Part shown: positions 55,291 to 64,000 of the stretch, in pieces
Layout: each line of letters opens with the position of its first letter
Position numbering within the stretch: the first letter of the stretch is position 1
Assembly (NCBI GenBank): GCA_009809945.1
Contig: WTPW01001265.1
Location: 6,208-70,207, forward strand
Length of the DNA: 64,000 nt
Origin: Gigaspora margarita
Lineage: Eukaryota > Glomeromycota > Glomeromycetes > Diversisporales > Gigasporaceae
Direction: 5' to 3'
Notes under the pieces: model-generated
Seen by the model: the letters and a program-made list of their open reading frames with translations, nothing else
What the model was told of the DNA's origin: nothing
Database searches by the model: none
Program-made: the position numbers and the translations under genes

Positions 55291-55936
55291 ACTATATGTA
55301 GTATTTAAAATTGGCCTGCGGAATCTGCGGAGCGCAGACTAAAAATTTAATCCACAATTTTTGTTTTAAGAACATATGCGGATTCTGCAAATGTGAAAAA
55401 AAAGCTCTGCAGATTTTTCGCATATTATGGATATTTTTTTATCCCACAGATTTAATATTGGATAAATCTGTAGCTATTAATTATTTATCATTAATAACTT
55501 AACCCATTAGTAACTTTATTAGCAACTTAGCAGGTAATGTTCATATTTCTTGAAATTTTTAGCAATTTCTTGGACTTAATGCTAATCAAATTCGTGAACT
55601 ATTTACCATAAACAATTAGATTTTTGAGCTAAATTTGTCAATATTAAAATAAATATGTTATTGAATTGCTAATGCTTAAAGATACTTCATATGAACTATA
55701 TCTTATTCACAGCAGTAATTACTAAACATAAAATCTTTGCACAGCTACAAAGCATAAGTGACAAAAAATTTTATTAAATAAAAATTTATTTTTTGCATAT
55801 TAAACTAATTTCCGCAAATGTATTATTAATTAAAAATGTAATCCGCAGATTATATGCAAATTCCGCAATTTTTGCTGAAGTATTAAATGTATTCTGCATA
55901 AAATTTTAAAATCCAATTTTAAACACTGACTATATG
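55291..55936. mobile_element. hAT-type MITE, 8 bp target duplication
   Basis: Body 55299-55928. Ends TAGTATTTAAAATTGG and CCAATTTTAAACACTG are inverted with small changes, and ACTATATG is present on both sides. Related to the ends of the element at 51087. Inside, GCGGAATCTGCGGA motifs recur in both orientations. The short Cys-rich frame at 55311-55502 is made of these repeats. Confidence 0.8.
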
Positions 55937-56639
55937 TCACTAAAATAGCAAGTAAGTTCTATAACAGTATTTTTTACAGCAGCTTATGAAGTAAATCACA
56001 ATAATTCCAATACAAGCTAATACAACCTTAACCACCTACATTGTGTTATTGAAATAGTGAGTAAGTTCTGTAATTAGAAATTATGATAATTTTAATGCAA
56101 GCTAACTCATGTATTACCAGAATAACAAGTTCTTTAACAGAATTTTTTACAATAATACATGCTTGAAATTATGATAATTTTAATGCAAGCTAACTCTTGT
56201 GTTACTAGAATAACATGTTCTATAACAGAATTTTTACAATAATACATGCTAAAAATCTTGATAATTATAATACAAATCATTGCAACTTTAACTACTTACT
56301 GTGTGTCACTGGAATAGTAAGTAAAAACATAATAATTCTAATACAAACTAACTCAATTACATCTTATATTACCAGAATAGTGTGTAGTTCTATAACAGAA
56401 CATTTTATATAACTAACTAAACCTTAATTCTATACTATGTATTATTGGAATAGCAAGTAAGCTCTCTAAATAATTTTTTACAGTAAATTATGATAGAAAT
56501 TATAATAAATCTAATGTAAATTAAACCAAATTTTGTGTATTGTGAAGTAACGAGTTCTATAAAAAAATTTTTTACAGTAATTTATGTTAGAAATCATGAG
56601 AATTTCAATGCAAACCAACTCTGTCTTAACTACTTACTG

Positions 56640-57060
56640 TAGGTTATTATATCCACACCTTCTAAAGTTGCTTTAACTTTGTCTTTGGCTTTTTACTAGT
56701 GCTCTTATATCATCAAGTTTAACTTTTTCAGGATACTTCAGCCCATATGGATCTTCTATTTTATTCTAAAACCTTTAACCATTTCTTGAATTTCCAACTT
56801 TCTTTATCTATATCATCATAATAGTGAGTAATAGCAAGTAAGTTCTATAACAATTTTTTTACATTAATTACAATAGAAGACATAATAATTCCCAATGCTA
56901 AAACCTTTAACCATCCCTTGAACTCTCCAACTTTCTTTATCTATATTATCATAATAGTGAGTAATAGCAAGTAAGTTCTATGACAATTTTTTTACATTAA
57001 TCACAATAGAAGACATAATAATTCCCAGTGCAATCTAATTTTCCAGAAAATAAGTAGAAA
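56640..57060 (-). pseudogene. Possible coding remnant, partly duplicated
   Basis: On the minus strand, two stretches look protein-coding: YDDIDKESWKFKKWLKVLE and, in another frame upstream of it in the window (56690-56765), EDPYGLKYPEKVKLDDIRAL. The first part is duplicated: CTAAAACCTTTAACCAT-TCTTGAA with the following array unit occurs at about 56768-56870 and 56897-56995. I do not recognise the family; it interrupts the family 3 array. Confidence 0.3.
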
Positions 57061-57519
57061 TTATAATAATACCAAATGCTAATTCAATCTTAACCACATG
57101 CTATGTGTCACCAGAATAGTAAATAAATTCTGTAGCAGAATTTTTTATAGTTAACTTGCAATAGAAATAATCCCAATACTAAATAAGTTCAATAACAGAA
57201 TTTTTTACTATAACTCATAATAGAAATTAAGTTATATACTGTGTGTTACTGGGATGACAAGTAAGTTCGTAGCAGGATTTTTATGATAATTCACAATAAA
57301 ATTACAATTATTTTATACAAACTATAACTCAATATTGACCACATATTGCATTTCACTAAAATGGCAAATAAGGCTGTACCAGATTTTTTACAGTAACTCA
57401 TATCAAAATCATGATTATTCAAATTCAAACCAACTCAGTCTTAATTTCATACTGTAACAGTAAACAAGTTTTATATCAGAACTTTTTGCAATAACTCACA
57501 ATAAACCTAGATAAATGGA

Positions 57520-57895
57520 ATCCTATTTTAAGTCCAAAGGAAAACCAACATGGATTAGCCTTACAAAATTGCTATTTTTGGAGTACATATGGGGTGAAGT
57601 CAATAGAAAACAGGCAAATTGTTTTTAATAACTTTTTTTTAAAATTTTGAATTGAAATATTTTAGCAATTATCAAATCAAATTTAATAAATTTTTTTATT
57701 TTAATTTTATAACTATATAAATTTAGAATAAAAAAAGTTTTATTAGATTTGGTTTGATAATTGTTAAGATATTTTGATCTAAAGTTTAAAAAACTTTTAC
57801 TTAGAAAATATTTGCCTGTTTTCTATTGACCTCCCCCTATATTGTTTTGATCTGATTAGCCAATCAAACCCCGTAATTTGCAGACACATACACAA
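57520..57895. repeat. Long palindrome in the family 3 array
   Basis: Arms GAAGTCAATAGAAAACAGGC (57596) and GCCTGTTTTCTATTGACCTC (57810s) are inverted, and the pairing continues inward through ATTTTAGCAATTATCAAATC and its partner. A foldback insertion of about 250-370 bp. Confidence 0.7.
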
Positions 57896-59404
57896 ACCAG
57901 ATCACCATGACTCTACTGTAATGTTCTTCAGATGATAATAATTTCAATATAAACTAACAATATTTTTTGTATTATTAGAATTGCAACTAAGTTCAGTAAT
58001 ATAATTTTTAAGTAACTTATAATAGAAATTGTGATGATTCTAATATAACCTTAGCCATGTCTATGTTCTGTAACAAAATTTTCTTTAGTTGTTTATAATA
58101 GAAAATATAATAATTCTAATAAACTAACTCAATCTTAATTATATCCTTTGTGTCAATAGAATGGTGAGTAAGTTTTGTAACTAAATTTTTTATAGTAATT
58201 CATAATACAAACTATTTTATATACTGTATCACCAGAATAGCAAGCAATTTTTATAATAGAATAATTTATAGTAACTCATGATAGAAATTACAATAATTTC
58301 AATGTGAACTAAATCAACTCTATCTATATACTATGTTACTGAAATAGCAAGTTCTTTAACAGAATTTTTTATTAACCAATAATAGAATTCATGATAAACA
58401 AATCCTATACTGTGTTTTACTGAAATATGAGTTTGTAACAAAATTATTATAATAACTTACAATGCAAACTACTTTAGCCTTATTTACATACTGTGTATTA
58501 TCAGAATATTAAGTAAGTTTTGTTAACAGAATTATTATAGTAGCTTATAATACAAGTAAATTTAACTTTAACATATACTGTATATTGTCAAATATGTAGT
58601 AAAATCTGTTATAGAATTTTTTATAGTAACTTACAATGCAAACTATCTCAATCTTATCTACATATTGTGTATTATCAAGTGAGCTGATAGAAATCACAAT
58701 ACTTTGCTCAACTTTAATTGCATATTGTGCCACCAGAATAGTGAGTTCTGTACAAAATTTTTACAATTGCTTACATAATAATTTTAATGCAAGATAACTC
58801 AATTTTAACTAAATACTGTACTGTGCCACTTGAATAGTCAGTAATTTTTATAACAGAATTTTTTATAGTAATTATAATAAAAATCATATTAAAAATTATA
58901 ATAATTACAATGCAAAATAATTAACTTTTAATTACTATTATACATTACTAGAATAGTAACTTCTGTAATAAAATGTTTTATAGTAACTCTTAATACAAAC
59001 TAGCTCAATCTTAATTGCTGTACATATGGTGTGTTAATGTGATACATAGCAAGTAAGTTCTGCAACAAAATTTTTACATGATTTTACAATGCAAACTAAT
59101 TCAACCTTAACTATATACTATATTACTAGAAAAGCAAGTTTTGTAACTGAATTTTTATAGTACTTTATAATATAACTAACTCAACCTTATTTACATACTA
59201 TGTATCATAAGGATAACAAGTTTTGAAACAGAATTTTTACAGTAACTCTTAATAGAAATCATAATAATTTGAATAAAATCAATGCAACTTTAATGTATTT
59301 TTAGTAATTATGATATGTACTAATTCAACCTTAACAGATATACTGTATGTTGCCAAAATAGAGTTCCTGTAATAGAATTTTTTACAGTAACTTACAATAT
59401 TAAC

Positions 59405-59992
59405 TAAGGATGTTCTCAAGCAACTCAATCAATTGATTTAATAATAATTATGATAATGCTCAAGCATCACAATCAATAATGATGTTAACAGAATTAAATA
59501 CTTGAGTATACTCTTTTTCTTTTGTTCATGATCTTTACTATGCTACCCAAAACAACTAAAAATTCTAATAAAAAATTTTATTAAACTAACCACCAAAGCT
59601 TCAACTTTAGTTGCATCAGTTTTTTTTTTAATGATTATACTAATTTAAATTTATTGTTGAAACAACAATAGAATCAATTTATTGTTTTTATGTTATTATT
59701 ATTATTATTATTAATTTAAAGTATGTGTTGTATTTGTTATGTTTGTATCAAGGTATTGATTATTTGTTATAAAAGCTTTGAGTATTAACAATAAAAGGTT
59801 ACTTTTTGGATTGGATAGAAAATTAGTGAGAATTATTGCTTGAGCAACCTTTATCAATAACAAATTTTTGATGAGTTTGTATCTTACTGATTTATTTATT
59901 ACAAAGATAACTCACTTGATTCATTTATTCAATTTCTAACCAATTAATAATTTACTTCTCATCCATTGAGTAAGGTGCTTGAAAACCCCTAA
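59405..59992 (-). mobile_element. PIF/Harbinger-type element, second copy
   Basis: Body 59408-59989. Ends GGATGTTCTCAAGCAACTCA and GTGCTTGAAAACCCC, TAA on both sides. The inner sequence near 59440-59590 is the reverse complement of 4855-5020 with scattered changes, so it is the same element in opposite orientation. A TATTATTATTATTATTAAT microsatellite lies inside. No intact transposase. Confidence 0.75.
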
Positions 59993-60377
59993 TTTAAGCT
60001 TAACCACATACTATGTGTTGCTAGAATAGAAGTAAAATTTTTGTAGCAGCTCTTAATAGAAATCAAGATAATTTTTATAATTAATTAAAATAGAAATTAT
60101 AATAATTTTAATGCCAACTAACTCAACTTTAATTACATATTGTACTACTGGAATAGCAAATTCTGCAATAGAATTTTTTATATTAACTCAATAAAGAAAA
60201 CATGAAAATTCTAATGCAAACTAACTCAACCTTAACCACATACTATATCACTGGAAAAGCAAGCTCTGTAACAGAATTTTTTACAATACCTTATTATAAA
60301 ATTGCATTATTTCCAATACAATTAACCATATGCCATGTATCCCCAGAATAGCCAGTAAAGAATTTTTATAATAGCTC

Positions 60378-60722
60378 ATAGTATTCCAAGTCACTTCACA
60401 TCAAATGCGCCAAATTTGGGTATATATAAATGCTTTTAGCCAATCAGAAGGTGTTATATACTAATTCTGATTGAATAAAAAAATTATAAAAAAATTTGTT
60501 ATAATTTTTATATTAAACACCAAAATTTTGAAAACATTATAGCTTTAAATAATTATAACTTTAATTTATAAGTTTTTTAAAAATTCTAACTAATAATTTG
60601 GATAGTACTAATGAAAACAATAGTTTTTATTGGTTACATTTTTAAAAAATATTTAAAACCTAAGATTTTAAAGATTTATTAAAATATACATGGTTTTTGA
60701 TAAGAAGTGATTGGAGCACCAA
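60378..60722. mobile_element. Decayed TIR element in the family 3 array
   Basis: Left TCCAAGTCACTTCACATCAA and right TTGATAAGAAGTGATTGGAG are imperfect inverted ends. The inside is AT-rich and partly palindromic. No coding frame. Confidence 0.5.
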
Positions 60723-61246
60723 AGTAAAAATTAACACAATCTTAACCAATACCAGATATTACCAGGATAATTAAGTTCTATGACAAAATTTTTATAGTAG
60801 AAATTACAATAATTCTAATGACAATCATGTACTGTATATTGACAGAATAGCAAGAACTTTAACAGTATCTTTTACAGTTTCTTATTATAGAGTTTATAAA
60901 AACTCTAATGCAAACTAGCTTAGCCTTAACTATATTACATGAATCACCAGAATAGTAGTAAGTTTTGTAACAATATTTTACATTAAAGCATAATACAAAA
61001 CATGGTTTTTTTTTACAGTAAAATTATATAATTCATTTTATACTATATCTTACTATAAATGTAATGAATAAGAGGGTGACATGTAAGCGCCACCTGTTAC
61101 ACTAGTATGATATATAATTAAAATTATTTTACAAATAATATAGATAGGTTTTTTGCACAAGATAATGAATTACAATATTTATCATGAAATCAATTTTTAT
61201 TAAAAAAATCTTAGAAATCAGTGATAAAAAAATAAAACAAAAATTA

Positions 61247-61532
61247 TAAATCACACTATATATCATACCTGTGGTGTTCAATATTAGTAATATGAAATTC
61301 ATGCAACATGCAAATCAAATAAAAACAAAAGTAATATTAGGGTTAGGGTTATGATATGTTATACCAAAATTTCACAAGGAATTTTTTTTTTAGAGCCTCA
61401 AAGATAATTTCATAAATGAAATTTTGCATTATAGTCATTTTTTAAAAAATACCAAAAAAATTTGCATTACACCTGATTTTCACAGCTCATAATGAAAATT
61501 ATAGTGGTGTTGAACACCAGTGGTGTGATTTA
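61247..61532. mobile_element. TTAGGG-type dispersed repeat, copy 4
   Basis: Inverted ends TAAATCACACTATATATC and GTGGTGTGATTTA with GTGGTGTTCAA / TTGAACACCA next to them. Begins its shared part with ATTAGGGTTAGGGTTATGAT (61339), followed by TACCAAAATTTCACAAGGAA like the other copies. Confidence 0.65.
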
Positions 61533-62705
61533 ACAATGCCAAAAAAATATATATATAAAGATATAATTAGCTTTGAACATAAATGGTACTTTGCTATATT
61601 GATGATAAAATTATTAATCAGTAATGAATAGCTTTCAAATGCATTGTTTGATAGCTAAAAACCAGCAGATTAATAAAAAAAAATACCAGATTAGTACAGC
61701 ATGATTACAGGATTAATAAAGGTTATGAGTCGATCTCAAATAAAATTTTTTTTCAATTTACTTTAATGGTATTCTCTAAAATCAGTAAGCGAATATTTAA
61801 AGTTTTCACTGTGGCGAACTTAATTATTAGATTACATATATAATTACAAATGCCATCATAAAAACTTAGTAGCTGCCTTAAATATGATATCAGCTTATAT
61901 TAGATTTATCAGAATATCAGATTTATATCGGACTTTCATCTTAATTTCAGAATTTAGGAATATTATTTCGGACTACTTATTAAAATCCGAAATATTTCAG
62001 AAATAGAAATATAATTTCGCCCAAACCATTACTATATCAAAAAAAAACCGTAATCAGAACGTGGGAAAATTATCGTTTATGATGTTTACTATTTAATATT
62101 AAATCTGCAACTATGATCATTTGCATGATTAATGTGTAACAGATTCGTCATTAATTTGTAATTAATTCTCACAAACAATACCCTTAAAAGCTAAAATTCA
62201 TTTACACACTTATACTTACCAAGCAAGCAATTAAACATTCATAGAACATGATACTTTATGACATAAGGCCATTAACGATGTCTTTTGATATAATCAATTT
62301 TGTAAATTTCTCATGAAATGTGATCGTGAACATTTATACCATCTAATTCTCATACGTGCAAAATGATTGGTAAAAATATACAGGACACTTGTGATGAGAT
62401 AATAATTTTATTATAAGGGACTTCTGGAGAAATAAAAATTTGAATGATATCACTTTTTTATAATAATTTAATAGAAAATAATGAAATCAGAAACTCTAAT
62501 AGTAAGCCAGAAAATCACTGGAAAAAAATTCATCACTATGTAACCTGCACTATGTTTGTGATCACACCGGTGTGAGATACCACAATAAGCTATCGTTGAT
62601 TATAACATAATCTGCATTTAGATTAATCAGTGGAAATTGGAAAATGACTGGCGTCAATTTAATTGTTCTGAAAATTTAAACCTTTGAAATATTTAGATAA
62701 ACAAT
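61533..62705. other. Gene-free stretch
   Basis: AT-rich DNA. Short related motifs TTTCGGA / TCCGAAAT at 61900-62020 and a small hairpin TGATCACACCGGTGTGA near 62555. No gene seen. Confidence 0.4.
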
Positions 62706-63469
62706 GTTTGGACTATAATTGGTGGCAGAATTACTGAATTACAGCAATTACGACATTTTACCAGTGGTAGAATTAATTACGGCATAGCATCTAATTGCCA
62801 TAAAATTTGTAATGTCACAATGCTGCAATTCCGTAATGCTATAACGCCGCAATAGCACAATATTGTAATAATGCGATATCGTAACTACAGTATATAATAT
62901 TATAAATGTTATAATTAAGCAACTACATGACACCCAGTCACTCCAAACTGAAAACTGATGAATATGTTGTTATTTGCCATACAAACATTTCATTTACATT
63001 AATTAATCGGTAAGTATAACGGTTATTTAAAGTGTATTTTGCAGCAGTTATAATATATATAGGCATGTATTATCTTATATAAGCCATAAATGCTGTTAAC
63101 AATGATGTCATTTCCGATCAATTAGCTCACTAAGGACATTCTCATACAATGACTTATAGTCTGGTCTAATTGGCCAAAAAAATAAATCACAACATTTAAG
63201 TCAAAATAAAACCTAGTCTACAAGCCCTTTTTTTCAGTCATTATATATACTAAATCAATGAAGCTACAGAATCAATTTCAAAAAAATATTTAATAGTATA
63301 TTTAATAATGCAGTACAGCATTTTAACAACGGTATTATAGCAAATAGTATTTCTGCATTACGGCATTATGGCTTTACGGCTTTACGGCTCACAGCATTTA
63401 CAGCAAAAAATATGGCAATGCCGTAACCGTATTAATTGTAGTTATTCTACCACCAACTATAGTTTGGAC
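62706..63469. mobile_element. hAT-like MITE, 8 bp target duplication
   Basis: Body 62714-63461. Ends TATAATTGGTGGCAGAATTA and TATTCTACCACCAACTATA are inverted; GTTTGGAC flanks both sides exactly. Subterminal GGCATTACGG, GGCTTTACGG and TGCCGTAA motifs are clustered on both sides, a typical arrangement of transposase-binding repeats. 748 bp, no transposase. Confidence 0.8.
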
Positions 63470-64000
63470 AGAATGCTATAAGTATTTCTAATAATAATCC
63501 TTGCAAATTATTTTGTCCTCTTCTAGATCAATCATTGTAATAATGAACCAGAATTTTCTATAATATGTATTTGGTTAATGTGTCAACCGAATATACTGAA
63601 AGTTTCAAATAATGAGAACTTATTTCCAAAATGCTAACTTAATAATGACTAGTACTTAATGTTTTAACATTTTTTCCTCCTTTGCAATTTATAATTCGAA
63701 CAACTTTAATTTTTATAATGTTTCATTATTTATTAATTCCTCGAACTCGGACAAATTTTCATCATAATTTCTTTAATGCTTTTTTTTGATTTTTCAAAAA
63801 TAAAATAACTCTATTTGATTTTATATAACATATTGGACTACTAAACATGCTAAACAGCCTAAGCCGTTCTTGTGATTTAATAATGGATATAAATACTTGT
63901 AATTGTTGATGATATTTGATGGCCAACCCTAAAGAAATTAATCTTCGGCGTATTCTTGCAATAATTTAATAGGTTTTTCGATGCAAATTTTATCTTCCCT
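63470..64000. other. Gene-free stretch at the window end
   Basis: AT-rich DNA with no recognised feature. Confidence 0.4.

Larger units (their letters stand above)
54790..61020 (+). repeat. Intron-shaped tandem array, family 3
   Basis: Roughly forty units of ~85-110 bp in the same orientation: GTAAGTTCTGTAACAGAATT, TTTTTTACAGTAACTCATAA, TAGAAATTATAATAATTCCA, CAAACTAACTCAACCTTAAC and ACATACTATGTGTCACCAG, then AATA or AATAGCA before the next GTAAGT. CTAAC and CTTAAC stand ~25-35 bases before the terminal AG, where a branch point would be. No sequence similarity to families 1 and 2 apart from splice-site consensus. Interrupted by elements at 55299, 56640, 57520, 59408 and 60378. Confidence 0.8.

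Noticed and set aside
55311-55502. Cys-rich 63-codon frame as a zinc-finger peptide
   Set aside because: Its Cys codons come from TGCGGA motifs repeated in both orientations in a MITE; no spaced ligand pattern.

Overview
The window looks like nuclear DNA of a filamentous fungus with a very AT-rich, repeat-swollen genome. The best lineage clue is a four-exon protein kinase at 17304-18365. Its wording (glycine loop, VAIKEV, KISDFGLSK, DVYSIGVLMWEIS, REEPIAGTPNQY) is that of the greatly expanded kinase families of arbuscular mycorrhizal fungi (Glomeromycotina). A decayed eukaryotic 28S rRNA fragment, TTAGGG telomere-type motifs and hAT, PIF/Harbinger and Tc1/mariner-pogo type elements also fit a fungus. 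I cannot name the species. Almost nothing else is an intact gene: most longer open frames are chance frames inside palindromes, satellites or the run of Ns.

Layout. 1-1930: A-rich DNA, a small foldback and a long hairpin. 1936-17303: a roughly 15 kb domain built of tandem ~90-105 bp units, each shaped like a spliceosomal intron (starts GTAAGTATATAG, ends TTAAATTACCAG) and parted from the next by usually exactly three bases. It is interrupted by a hAT element (4240-6517, itself carrying a PIF/Harbinger remnant), by a block of a second intron-shaped family (8885-10200) and by a composite TIR element (12250-15403). The last acceptor of the array lies directly before the first kinase exon. 18366-25355: TIR elements, a palindromic satellite (21600-22700) and a 546 bp perfect-style palindrome. 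25356-29300: a kinase relic between direct repeats and several dispersed repeats. 29300-31770: no gene seen. 31771-32290: a tRNA-derived SINE. 32375-38473: two arrays of a ~323 bp all-palindrome satellite, the second inside a 3.1 kb foldback with TA duplication and containing the only large assembly gap (36462-36868). 38650-42440: pogo-like MITEs and T-rich low-complexity DNA.

42470-50438: an ~8 kb insertion bounded by TAGGGATGTTAAT ends and an 8 bp target duplication. It holds a broken hAT transposase (47306-49253, minus strand) and, as passenger DNA, about 1 kb of the 3' part of 28S rRNA with heavy C-to-T/G-to-A decay. 50439-53455: a TTAGGG-bearing repeat with another hAT-type element nested in it. 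54115-54785: a 241 bp tandem repeat. 54790-61020: a second large array of intron-shaped units, unrelated in sequence to the first (junction CCAG-AATA-GTAAGT), with hAT-like, PIF/Harbinger and palindromic insertions. 61247-64000: a TTAGGG-type element and a 748 bp hAT-like MITE.

The main novelty is that at least three sequence families have independently taken the form of tandem intron-like modules with splice-site consensus at every junction, one of them running straight into a kinase coding region. Whether they are spliced, or are satellites that only look like introns, cannot be settled from DNA alone.
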